Source: Acidobacteriota bacterium
GTDB lineage: Bacteria; Acidobacteriota; Blastocatellia; RBC074
Direction: 5' to 3'
DNA: 30,086 bases
NCBI GenBank assembly: GCA_022614735.1
Contig: JAKEHZ010000029.1
Location: 1 to 30,086, forward strand
Each line of letters opens with the position of its first letter. The first letter of the stretch is position 1. Shown here piece by piece: positions 1 to 7,201 of this stretch. The translations under genes and the position numbers were made by a program. A model generated the notes under the pieces. It was given only the letters and a program-made list of their open reading frames with translations. It searched no databases and was not told the DNA's origin.

Positions 1-9
1 AGGAGGGTT

Positions 10-957
10 ATGAATAACTATGCGCTGGAAATTATCGGCCTCACCAAGAGATATAAGGGGTTTTGTTTAAAGAATATCGATTTGCGGGTAGAGACTGGAA
101 CAGTAGTTGGATTGATAGGCCATAACGGTGCGGGGAAAAGCACCCTGATCAAGTCTGTGCTTGGGCTAGTGAAAAAAGATGAGGGGAATATCTTACTGCC
201 TTGTGTCCCCAACTATACTTCCGGACAGGACAAACGCAAATTTTGCGGGTATATTCCGGAAACTCTCACTTTTTATGAATGGATGAAGGTCGGAAAGCTG
301 ATCAGGTTTATCTCCAGGTACTACGATTCCTGGGACGATCAACTGTGTCAGCAGCTATTAAAACGATATGAGCTCGATCCGAGTAAAGCGATCAAGGTTC
401 TATCCAATGGAATGCGGGCCAAGCTCGCCTTAATCATCTCTCTTTCGCACAGACCGCCAATTTTATTGCTGGACGAGCCAACATCCGGTCTTGACCCGAA
501 CATGAAATATAATTTCCTGCAGGAATTGCGTCATATAATTAAAGACGGAACGACACGCGCTGTGATTATCTCCTCGCACATACTGGGAGAAATAGAACAG
601 GTTGCCAACCGTGTTGCTATTCTAAAAAACGGGGTAAAAACTTTCGATGAAACGGTCGACAGTCTGTTAAAGAAATGGAGCAAAATCTCATTTGATGCTT
701 CAGATCCGCGGACACTAAACCTCCCCCCGGAATACGTTATCCGAGAGCTAAACTCCGGTCATCAAATGGTAGTTGTGAGATATGATGATACTGCGGAAAT
801 CGTAAATTGGCTGAGATATCAAGGGGCTACCGGGATATGTGTTACTCCGCCGAATCTGCATGAGGTTTATGCGCAAGTTTCCCAACTCGAGTCACATGAA
901 GCTCGGGAGGAGGGTGTCGCTGGTTTTCATGAATACCTTAGATACTCGCAGTTTTAG
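10..957 (+). CDS. ABC transporter ATP-binding protein (BcrA/YtrB-like)
   Basis: This is the cytoplasmic ATPase subunit of an ABC exporter; it would power the membrane protein encoded next (1140-1826). The Walker A motif GHNGAGKST is at residues 37-45. The signature is LSNGM (131-135) instead of LSGGQ, a variant common in BcrA/YtrB-type exporters. Walker B ILLLDEP is at 151-157, followed by the D-loop SGLDP and the switch histidine H190 in IISSH. The 315 residues fit the family, with a C-terminal tail of about 100 residues after the nucleotide-binding core. An ideal AGGAGG at 1-6 precedes the ATG by three bases, which is rather close. The upstream region is outside the window, so a regulator gene there cannot be seen. 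The substrate cannot be deduced; antibiotic or peptide export is typical of the family. Confidence 0.93.
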   Translation: MNNYALEIIGLTKRYKGFCLKNIDLRVETGTVVGLIGHNGAGKSTLIKSVLGLVKKDEGNILLPCVPNYTSGQDKRKFCGYIPETLTFYEWMKVGKLIRFISRYYDSWDDQLCQQLLKRYELDPSKAIKVLSNGMRAKLALIISLSHRPPILLLDEPTSGLDPNMKYNFLQELRHIIKDGTTRAVIISSHILGEIEQVANRVAILKNGVKTFDETVDSLLKKWSKISFDASDPRTLNLPPEYVIRELNSGHQMVVVRYDDTAEIVNWLRYQGATGICVTPPNLHEVYAQVSQLESHEAREEGVAGFHEYLRYSQF

Positions 958-1000
958 TGTTTCTGGTGCTAAACGAAAGCATAGAAGATTGGTACAAATC

Positions 1001-1071
1001 AACCACGGATTGATACGGATGCGACGGATTTAATCCGCGTTAATCCGTCGCATCCGTGTCAATCCGTGGTT
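1001..1071. repeat. 30-bp inverted repeat between the ABC transporter genes
   Basis: Arms 1001-1030 and 1042-1071 are reverse complements with one mismatch (a G-U pair in RNA), around an 11-base loop. The arms are made of the words AATCCGTGG, ATCCGTGTC and ATCCGTCGC. It lies between the ATPase and permease genes, where it could act as a partial terminator or an mRNA-stabilising hairpin. No clear T-run follows, so a standard intrinsic terminator is unlikely. Confidence 0.9.
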
Positions 1072-1139
1072 AGTTTTGGTGTCCCAATGCCGCATGGTTC
1101 GGTTTAGTAGTGTTTAAAATAAAAACGGGTAGGTGTCAT

Positions 1140-1826
1140 GTGTGGGGAATAATTTTAAAAGATATTGAGCAACACGCTAAGGCCATATCGATCTTTCTCC
1201 TCACCGCACTGATATTACCGAGTGCATTCAGCATAATTATGTCACAAAAAGCTGATGGATCCGGCTATCTGGGTGTTGTGTTTGGATATGTTGTAGTGAG
1301 CGCACCTGCACTGTTTGTTTTCGGGTTAATAGGGCAGGAAAAGCTAAAAGGCACCTTCAAATTACTAAGCATACTTCCTATTTCAGGGAGGAGAGTTATT
1401 TGGGCCAAGTCCCTGGCCGCAGCAATACTCTGTATAGCAGTTGTGAACCTTGTTGCCGTAGTGACACCTATGATTATTTATGCGGTTATAGGTTACAAAT
1501 GGTTTTCCAGTAGTCAGCTCATCTTATGGATCAATCTATTGACTTTATTTTTCGTATCGGTCGATGTGACAATTTTTACATTGCTCGAGAATAAAATTGC
1601 CTCCCAGGCTATCTATCTTACTTACTTCTTCGTAGTATTTGCGACATTGATTGCAAAGAAGTATCTGCCGATACTTGCCGATCCACAACTGTTGATCCAG
1701 CGTTTAAGCGCCATTGGCTTTCAGTATTGGGGATGGATGCTCGTTATACTGTTGTCTTATGCCCTCGTCGATATCTCGGGTCGTATCTTTGAAATGAGAG
1801 AATGGGCAGAACTCGAGGAAGAATGA
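1140..1826 (+). CDS. ABC-2 type transporter membrane protein
   Basis: This is the integral membrane subunit that should pair with the ATPase at 10-957. The protein of about 228 residues has roughly six hydrophobic segments: near the N-terminus (AISIFLLTALILPSAF), then a pair around YVVVSAPALFVFGLIG and AAILCIAVVNLVAVV, a segment around ILWINLLTLFFVSV, one at AIYLTYFFVVFATLIA, and a last one at WGWMLVILLSYALV. The cytoplasmic stretch KLKGTFKLLSILPISGRRV is typical of ABC-2 permeases. The frame opens with a GTG at 1110 that lacks a ribosome site. The GTG at 1140 has TAGGT a few bases upstream and is preferred, with moderate certainty. The 183-base gap to the ATPase gene is long for such a pair and holds the 1001-1071 hairpin. 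The stop codon lies three bases before the next hairpin. Confidence 0.83.
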   Translation: MWGIILKDIEQHAKAISIFLLTALILPSAFSIIMSQKADGSGYLGVVFGYVVVSAPALFVFGLIGQEKLKGTFKLLSILPISGRRVIWAKSLAAAILCIAVVNLVAVVTPMIIYAVIGYKWFSSSQLILWINLLTLFFVSVDVTIFTLLENKIASQAIYLTYFFVVFATLIAKKYLPILADPQLLIQRLSAIGFQYWGWMLVILLSYALVDISGRIFEMREWAELEEE

Positions 1827-1828
1827 TG

Positions 1829-1908
1829 ACAGTTTTCAGTTTTCAGTTTTCAGTTTTCAGTGATATCTCGACCCAACTGAAAACTGAAAACTGAAAACTG
1901 AAAACTGT
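1829..1908. repeat. Perfect 33-bp CAGTTTTCAG hairpin between convergent genes
   Basis: Arms 1829-1861 and 1876-1908 are perfect reverse complements. The left arm is ACAGTTTTCAG followed by further TTTTCAG units, and the 14-base loop is GATATCTCGACCCA. It fills the gap between the stops of the ABC permease (+) and cpoB (-), and its right edge touches the cpoB stop codon. It could serve as a bidirectional terminator, but the same element also occurs between same-strand genes elsewhere in the window (13876-13975, 17701-17780). Confidence 0.95.
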
Positions 1909-2781
1909 TTATGGCTTACGCGTTTTTCGCGGAGGCCTCTCCGGTTGTGCCGCAGGTTGAATCAAAACCTCAGGCGCGAGTTGCTGCAATTGCTGCGTAG
2001 CTAAATTAGCCTCGTTCGATTTCGGGTAGACTTTGATGATTGATTGAAATTGAACGACAGCCTGATCCTTGTTGCCCGTCTCCGCCAAGATCAGAGCGCG
2101 TTTGTAGAGAGCGACTGATGACTTGTCTCCATTCGGGCTCATCACTGCAACCTTCTCGTATTCAGCAGCGGCTTCGGGCAATTTTTTCTGGCCGTAAAGA
2201 ATCTCGGCGATCCAATACTGCGCGTTGTCGGCCAGTTCTGAGCCTGGAAAAGTCTCGACGTACTGTTTGAACTCCGAGATGGCAAGCTCGTAGTTGCCGC
2301 GGGAATAATCACTGTATGCCGCGGCGAAAAGTTGCTCTGCATTGCCAGGAGTGATTTGCGTGAAGGTTGGCATCCTGGGAATGTCTTCGATTAACTTTTT
2401 GAGCTGCGCGAACTGCTCTGAAAGCCGCTCCATCCGTTGGTTTGTCGCAGTTAGACGCTCGCCCATCGCGGTGATCGAAGTCACCGTCTCGCCACTGTTG
2501 GTTGAGACCGAGGATTGTGCGCGGCGCATTGCTGAGACGTTATCGCTCATCTGCACAATCAGTGTGTTCAGCTCGCCCGTAGACTTATTGAAAGTTTCCT
2601 GCATAGTCTGCACATGGCGTTGAAGGAGCATCACCTCAGTCTTCAGTTCTTCAAGCTGACTTGCCATTCGATCTATCTTCTCGCGCTGCTCTCTGCTCTG
2701 CGCTGCAGCACGCATTGGAGAAAAAGCTATGGCGAGAAATAAAAGTACAAAAAACAGATGATGAATTGAGTTGCGATTCAT
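1909..2781 (-). CDS. cpoB: Tol-Pal accessory protein CpoB/YbgF (coiled coil plus TPR)
   Basis: This periplasmic protein links Tol-Pal constriction to peptidoglycan synthesis in studied relatives. It has a signal peptide ending around MRAAAQ (residue 27-28), then a long heptad-rich coiled coil (about 30-145, beginning REQREKIDRMASQLEELKTE). The C-terminal TPR domain (about 165-275) begins AEQLFAAAYSDYSRGNYELA and continues with YWIAEILYGQKKLPEAAAEY and ALYKRALILAETGNKDQAV. Trimerising coiled coil plus TPR is the CpoB layout, and the place after pal at the end of a tol operon supports the name. The C-terminal tail is short and basic or proline-rich (PERPPRKTRKP). A 97-base gap with an inverted repeat separates it from pal, so it may have its own mRNA boundary. 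Confidence 0.9.
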   Translation of the reverse strand: MNRNSIHHLFFVLLFLAIAFSPMRAAAQSREQREKIDRMASQLEELKTEVMLLQRHVQTMQETFNKSTGELNTLIVQMSDNVSAMRRAQSSVSTNSGETVTSITAMGERLTATNQRMERLSEQFAQLKKLIEDIPRMPTFTQITPGNAEQLFAAAYSDYSRGNYELAISEFKQYVETFPGSELADNAQYWIAEILYGQKKLPEAAAEYEKVAVMSPNGDKSSVALYKRALILAETGNKDQAVVQFQSIIKVYPKSNEANLATQQLQQLAPEVLIQPAAQPERPPRKTRKP

Positions 2782-2810
2782 TTTTCTCTCTTTTATTTTC
2801 TTGTTTTAAC

Positions 2811-2869
2811 GCCAGGGGGCCAAGGCCGCCAAGTATTTCCAGCTTTTCCTGGCGACCTTGGCCCCTGGC
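2811..2869. repeat. Inverted repeat between pal and cpoB
   Basis: Left arm GCCAGGGGGCCAAGGCCGCC (2811-2830) pairs with right arm GGCGACCTTGGCCCCTGGC (2851-2869), with one bulged G and one mismatch. The GC-rich stem lies between two genes of the tol-pal operon. It may weaken read-through into cpoB or protect the upstream mRNA. The arms use the words CCAAGG and CGCCA and differ from the AT-rich hairpins elsewhere in the window. Confidence 0.8.
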
Positions 2870-2878
2870 GGTAGAAAC

Positions 2879-3862
2879 TCAAGGCCTATCTCCGCCACGC
2901 AGGTAGATGAAATCAGCCCTCCGATCATGAGCCCATGAAGGCACCACTTCCGGTGAGCCTTCGTCGGTGCCCTGCGCTTTCTCCAGACCGTAGCTGACTG
3001 TTTCGATCCGGGTCGGATCGACGCCAAGGCTGGTCAGGAAATCCTTGACAGTGCGTGCCCGGCGATCACCCAACCCGAGATTATACTCCGCTGTTCCGCG
3101 TGGATCACAATTCCCCTCAGCGCGAAAAGCGATTGTGCGATTTCGATCCTGATTCAACCAATCAGCTATCCGGCGCAATTTATCCTCTTCAGACTTCTTC
3201 AGCTCGGATTTGTTGTAATCGAAGTAGATGGGCTTCATTACGTTTCTGAACTGATCAGCGATAGAGGGCTCCTCAGGCTTGGTCGTACGCGGGCGATCAG
3301 CCACCACTGGCGGAGGAGGCGGATCTGTTACGGTGACACGTGCGCTGGCATTTGCGCTGCCGCCATCGCCTGTACCAGTCAGAGTATAGGTCGTTGAAAC
3401 GCTCGGGCCGACCTGGCGTTCGCCTGTAGCTGCGACTTCACCAATCCCTTCGATCGTGATTATCTTGGCATTCTCTGTTGCCCATTTTAACTTAGTGGTC
3501 TGGCCGCGTTCGATCGCGCTCGGGTCAGCGCTCAGCATAGCTGTCGGCGCCGGGGGTTTGACTATCTCAACCTTAACGAGCGCTCGATCACGGGCTAATT
3601 TCTTGCCGCGTTTGGCGACGATCTCGTAGGTGGTCGTGTCTTTTGGGTTGAAGCTCTTCGCGCCGAGCTTTTCGACGTTCTGTCCGTTGAGCTCAATGCT
3701 CTTGGCATTCTTTGTCTCCCAGCTGACGGTGACCGGTTCCCCGGCTTTGATCTCATTGCGTGAAACTTTGACCTTTGCAGTTGGGGGGGCACATGCCGAA
3801 ATCAGGACTGAAATCAACAGAACGAATAACAGCAAAGATAACTGGCTGAAATTGCGATTCAT
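2879..3862 (-). CDS. pal: Peptidoglycan-associated lipoprotein Pal with two N-terminal Ig-like repeats
   Basis: This outer-membrane lipoprotein binds peptidoglycan and TolB. The signal peptide ends in the lipobox ISAC, with Cys24 as the lipidated residue. Two related beta-rich repeats follow (about 28-100 and 105-180); each has a V/LxWxTxNAKxIxxxG core (VSWETKNAKSIELNG and LKWATENAKIITIEG). A proline-rich linker leads to an OmpA-like domain (about 208-327): IYFDYNKSELKKSEE, then CDPRGTAEYNLGLGDRRA with the Asp and Arg that bind diaminopimelate. At 327 residues it is about twice as long as E. coli Pal, because of the two repeats. AGGAAG lies seven bases before the ATG. It is flanked by tolB and cpoB. 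Identity is secure; the role of the extra repeats is unknown. Confidence 0.95.
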   Translation of the reverse strand: MNRNFSQLSLLLFVLLISVLISACAPPTAKVKVSRNEIKAGEPVTVSWETKNAKSIELNGQNVEKLGAKSFNPKDTTTYEIVAKRGKKLARDRALVKVEIVKPPAPTAMLSADPSAIERGQTTKLKWATENAKIITIEGIGEVAATGERQVGPSVSTTYTLTGTGDGGSANASARVTVTDPPPPPVVADRPRTTKPEEPSIADQFRNVMKPIYFDYNKSELKKSEEDKLRRIADWLNQDRNRTIAFRAEGNCDPRGTAEYNLGLGDRRARTVKDFLTSLGVDPTRIETVSYGLEKAQGTDEGSPEVVPSWAHDRRADFIYLRGGDRP

Positions 3863-3980
3863 TATTTGTCTTCCTCCATTTAGTTGGGTAATTAGAGTTG
3901 AAAATCAAAAAATCCAACCACGATCTCCACGAAGATTATCAATCTACTGCTTCGTCCTCTTATTGTTCATCGCGGTTGAA

Positions 3981-5273
3981 TCATTTTGACCAAGACGGCG
4001 AGCGCCCCCCTGTGCGTGTGAGTCGGCGTTGCTCGCTGCCATCAATGTGCATCGCCCAGATCTCCCAACGTCCCGTGCGGTTCGATTGGAATGCGATGTG
4101 ACGGCTATCTGGCGACCAGCTCGGGTTTTCGTTACGGCCCTCGCGTGTGAGTTTAAGCACTTGACCGGATGCGATGTCAGCGAGATAGATGTTGAAAGCA
4201 CCACCGCCTCCATCCCATGTGAATGCTATGAAACGACCATCTGGCGACCATGCAGGGGAATCCATCTGGCCCCCAAGTGTGAGCAGCGGACGTTCATTTG
4301 TGCCGTCCGCACCAATCAAATAAACCTGCGGCGAACCGCCGCGATCGGATATGAATGCGATCTCGCGCGCCGTCTTTGGATTCCATCGCGGCGAGATGTT
4401 GACCGTATTGCGCGTTCGTGTCAGACGGCGAGCGTTAGATCCATCACTGCTGGCCACATATAGATCCATCGAACCGCCGTCTTTGCTCGAAGCGAAAGCG
4501 ATGCGACCATCCGGCGCGACCGAGGGCGATGTCGTTGTCCCTTTAAACTGCGTCGAGCCGATGATCAAACCGTCTTCACTGCGAACGACGATGTTGGGAT
4601 ATCCACTCCGATAAGAAACATAGGCGAGCCATTTGCCATCCGGTGAGAGCGACGGAAAGAGCGCGATCGAGCCATCACGTGTCAGTGCCCGCGCGTCATA
4701 GCCGTCATAGTCCATCACGCTGACTTCGCGGTTTTGGATGTAAGCAACCTTTGAAGTCGCTATGCCGTCCTGACCAGTCAAGAGCTTGACGATCTGATCG
4801 GCGAATTGATGGGCCATGTCGCGCGCATCACCACTCAATCGCGAGGTCAGCAATTGTTGCTGCGTCTTCACATCGTAGAGATAACCTTCCGCTTCTTTTG
4901 CCCCGAGGACGCTGCCGAACGCGACATAGTCAGCTTTGACCGGATCGTTAACCCATTCGTCGTAACGCAGCGTCGCCGGGTCAGCGAGTCTGGTTTTCGG
5001 ATATAAACTTTTACCGGCCAGGTTCGCAATGCCGGCAAATTTGAGATCATTCCAGAGCGTGTCATTGAATGTCGCAAGCGCCGCATCGACCCCGCTGGCG
5101 CGCGGCTGAAAGTCAGCCACTGCAAGCGAAGGACCGCTTCCGGGTGTGACGATGATTGTGCCTATTTGACGGCGCAGGTCATCTTGTCCCTGCTGTGCGC
5201 TTACAGGAGCAACACCAGCCGGCACCGCACAAATGAAGATTAAACCACAAAGAATTGAAAAAGCTTTATTCAT
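3981..5273 (-). CDS. tolB: Tol-Pal translocation protein TolB
   Basis: This is the periplasmic beta-propeller protein that binds Pal. It has a signal peptide (MNKAFSILCGLIFICAVPAG..VSAQ). The TolB N-terminal domain covers about residues 30-165. A propeller of WD40-like repeats follows, each with a SPxWSPDGRxIAF core: PSLSPDGKWLAYVS, PSVAPDGRIAFASS, PRWNPKTAREIAFIS, PAWSPDGRFIAFTW and PSWSPDSRHIAFQS. A last partial strand, SPSWSK, closes the ring. The frame opens at 5291, but the ATG at 5273 is preferred because it overlaps the acetyltransferase stop in an ATGA, the usual form of translational coupling. It also gives a clean signal peptide and has GAGAAGGGA just before it. The protein is 430 residues, the normal length. 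Confidence 0.95.
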   Translation of the reverse strand: MNKAFSILCGLIFICAVPAGVAPVSAQQGQDDLRRQIGTIIVTPGSGPSLAVADFQPRASGVDAALATFNDTLWNDLKFAGIANLAGKSLYPKTRLADPATLRYDEWVNDPVKADYVAFGSVLGAKEAEGYLYDVKTQQQLLTSRLSGDARDMAHQFADQIVKLLTGQDGIATSKVAYIQNREVSVMDYDGYDARALTRDGSIALFPSLSPDGKWLAYVSYRSGYPNIVVRSEDGLIIGSTQFKGTTTSPSVAPDGRIAFASSKDGGSMDLYVASSDGSNARRLTRTRNTVNISPRWNPKTAREIAFISDRGGSPQVYLIGADGTNERPLLTLGGQMDSPAWSPDGRFIAFTWDGGGGAFNIYLADIASGQVLKLTREGRNENPSWSPDSRHIAFQSNRTGRWEIWAMHIDGSEQRRLTRTGGRSPSWSK

Positions 5274-5851
5274 TCCCTTCTCCAGAACCATTGCTCGACT
5301 TGGGCACTTTTCCGAGCCCCGGGCCAGGGACCCGGCGCTTCTTGAGGTAAATCAACTTCTGATACCACTTCCTGGTAGAGGCGAAATCCCCGGCCTTGAT
5401 AATTGTCGAGCGCCGCCGGGCCATCAAGCGAACAAGTATGCACCCATATACGCGCGGCATCCATAGCCCATGCGCACTCGACAGCCCTGGTTAATAATTG
5501 GCCGCCGATCCCGAGGCCGATAAACTGCGGCAACAAACCGAAGTAGGCGATCTCGACGTTTGCCCCTGATTGCATTTCAAGTTCGTAATAACCGGCTGGC
5601 GTACCTGCCACGTAGCCGACCCATGTTTCAAGTTCTGGTCGACTCACATATATCAGCCATCGGTCGTAAGTCCATTTGAGCCTGTCAATCCAATACCAAT
5701 CGCCGCCCACTGCAGTATAAAGGAAACGGTTCAACTCCGGACAAGGAATTTCGGCTCTTTGCACCTCAAGACTGATATCGCTCTTCCGCGATTGCTTCAA
5801 ATCTGCCGGATCGGTCATTTCAAGGTAATAGGTTTTGACTACTGTTTTCAT
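5270..5851 (-). CDS. GNAT-family N-acetyltransferase inside the tol-pal operon
   Basis: This is a predicted cytoplasmic acetyltransferase of 193 residues. The acetyl-CoA-binding motif A is clear: the strand VEIAYFGLLPQF is followed by the Q/RxxGxG/A signature as QFIGLGIGGQLL (109-120), then a helix (TRAVECAWAM) and the motif-B-like strand IWVHTCSLDGPAALDNYQGRGF, which ends in the usual GF. An aromatic-rich segment before it (DWYWIDRLKWTYDRW, about 51-65) probably shapes the substrate pocket. The substrate is unknown. It starts nine bases after the TolA-like stop and overlaps tolB by ATGA, so it is co-translated with the tol genes. Nothing in the sequence suggests export, unlike its neighbours. 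Confidence 0.88.
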   Translation of the reverse strand: MKTVVKTYYLEMTDPADLKQSRKSDISLEVQRAEIPCPELNRFLYTAVGGDWYWIDRLKWTYDRWLIYVSRPELETWVGYVAGTPAGYYELEMQSGANVEIAYFGLLPQFIGLGIGGQLLTRAVECAWAMDAARIWVHTCSLDGPAALDNYQGRGFRLYQEVVSEVDLPQEAPGPWPGARKSAQVEQWFWRRE

Positions 5852-5860
5852 CTGTCTAAA

Positions 5861-6679
5861 TCACTTCGGATAACGGAACCAGATCTCGGCGACCGCTTCC
5901 TGCGCACCGGTCAAAAACCCATTTGGGAACGGCGGAAGCGGATTTGAAGCGATGATCGCGCGTTCTGCAGCGAAGTTGATCAGATCGTTTGAGCTGCGTC
6001 GTTTAATAAAACTCGGCGATAAGCGGTTATTGACAACCGAAAGAATGCGACCATCGCGCGAGATGCGAAGCTGAACGATGACATACTGCGTGCTGCCCGC
6101 ATCGTTAATTGCCGGCGGATTATAATTCCGGCCCAGAATGATCTGAATACGACGACCATATTCCGATCCGCCAGGCACCCCGCTCGACCCCACATTCGCG
6201 CCCGCAGCTACACCGACACCACTGCTCATGGCGGGAATCGGAGAACCGAAGCTGCGACCGACTTCAACGTTCGTATTTGTTGAACTGCCACGCAGCGGTT
6301 TTTGGGTGACAAGCTGCTCGGTCTGATTTGCCGTCGGACGATCAGTCAGAGATTTCTCTTTTGTCTTCGGCGGCTGTCTGCTTTCTGTAGGGATTAATTC
6401 CGCATCATTTGCAGGTTTCGGAGCATCCCTCTCGACAACCTCGTTATTCGCCTTGTTCTCATCTTCGCCGATGTAGGAGACCGCGCGAGGCTGGGTGAGC
6501 CCGAGCTGGCTTGCTTCGACAACTCCGACTTCAATCACGCCTTGACCACTGCCCTGACCTTCACCGGCGGCTACGATCTGTGTGCTGAGCGGGTGACGGA
6601 AGATCAGCACACACGCCCCCAGAAGGACCAGATGCATAATCACAGACAAGATTGTTCCTGAATGTTTGTCGAAACTCAC
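5861..6679 (-). CDS. tolA: TolA/TonB-like energy-transducing protein
   Basis: This inner-membrane protein probably spans the periplasm and carries TolQR force to Pal/TolB. One N-terminal membrane anchor (about residues 10-27, ILSVIMHLVLLGACVLIF) is followed by a low-complexity linker of about 140 residues rich in Pro, Gln, Thr and Asn. A C-terminal TonB/TolA-type domain (about 175-272) has the YGRRIQIILGRNYNPP entry and VIVQLRISRDGRILSV. The start is GTG and overlaps the tolR stop as GTGA, which implies coupling. The linker is shorter and less Ala/Lys-rich than in E. coli TolA, so the name rests on the C-terminal domain and operon position. TonB-like is the alternative. Confidence 0.85.
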   Translation of the reverse strand: MSFDKHSGTILSVIMHLVLLGACVLIFRHPLSTQIVAAGEGQGSGQGVIEVGVVEASQLGLTQPRAVSYIGEDENKANNEVVERDAPKPANDAELIPTESRQPPKTKEKSLTDRPTANQTEQLVTQKPLRGSSTNTNVEVGRSFGSPIPAMSSGVGVAAGANVGSSGVPGGSEYGRRIQIILGRNYNPPAINDAGSTQYVIVQLRISRDGRILSVVNNRLSPSFIKRRSSNDLINFAAERAIIASNPLPPFPNGFLTGAQEAVAEIWFRYPK

Positions 6680-7119
6680 TTTTTCGTTATCGGTTCAGTT
6701 ACTAAACTTACATTCGCCTGCGCGCGTTTCGCCTGATCGAGGACATAAGCAATAATTCGATACGGCGTGTCGCCATCGCCGCGCAGATAGACTCGGCGGT
6801 TATCCGATTTCGCCAATCGCTCGTTCAAGAGCTTCTGAAGATCGTTGACGTTGATCGCCTGGCGTTCATTTCTCCCGCTCAGATAGATCGCACCCTCTTT
6901 GTCAATTGTGATAATCAACGCCTGAGGAGTTGCTTCGTTAGGCTGCGCCTCGCGAGTCCTGGGCAGGTTGACCTGAATGCCGGTTTGGAGAATCGGCGCG
7001 GTGACCATGAAGATCACCAGTAGAACCAGCATCACGTCAACGAGCGGAGTGACGTTGATCTCTGCGAGCGCAGTTTGTGTTTTTCCGTTACGACCAGTAA
7101 AAGCCATAGCATTTTTCAT
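6676..7119 (-). CDS. tolR: TolR/ExbD proton-channel subunit
   Basis: This is the small stator protein that works with TolQ to harvest the proton gradient. A short cytoplasmic N-terminus leads into the motif INVTPLVDVMLVLLVIFMVT (21-40), whose Asp28 is the conserved proton-carrying residue. A periplasmic domain (about 60-147) follows. At 147 residues it is of usual size. No good ribosome site precedes the ATG at 7119; a second ATG four codons later is equally unsupported. The first start lies within the 3' arm of the 7114-7201 hairpin in the transcript, so its translation may depend on that structure opening or on ribosomes leaving tolQ. Confidence 0.95.
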   Translation of the reverse strand: MKNAMAFTGRNGKTQTALAEINVTPLVDVMLVLLVIFMVTAPILQTGIQVNLPRTREAQPNEATPQALIITIDKEGAIYLSGRNERQAINVNDLQKLLNERLAKSDNRRVYLRGDGDTPYRIIAYVLDQAKRAQANVSLVTEPITKK

Positions 7120-7201
7120 TTATCGTTTTCCATTTGAGATTTGTCATTTTTTATTGCGCAATGACAAATGACAAATCGAAAATGGAAAATGATAAATGAA
7201 A
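7114..7201. repeat. Inverted repeat filling the tolQ-tolR gap
   Basis: Arms 7114-7149 and 7166-7201 are reverse complements at 33 of 36 positions, around a 16-base loop. The words are ATGACAAAT and AATGGAAAATG-like units. On the minus-strand mRNA the element begins one base or less after the tolQ stop and its 3' arm contains the tolR start codon. No other space exists for a tolR ribosome site, so the hairpin may regulate tolR translation. Confidence 0.9.

Noticed and set aside
1829..1908. CRISPR-like array of short repeats
   Set aside because: The repeats are contiguous 7-base word units inside hairpin arms, without unique spacers of constant length, and no cas genes are present.
3863..3980. 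Inverted repeat between tolB and pal
   Set aside because: Words such as CCACGATCTCCACGAAG look repeat-like, but no paired arm could be found.
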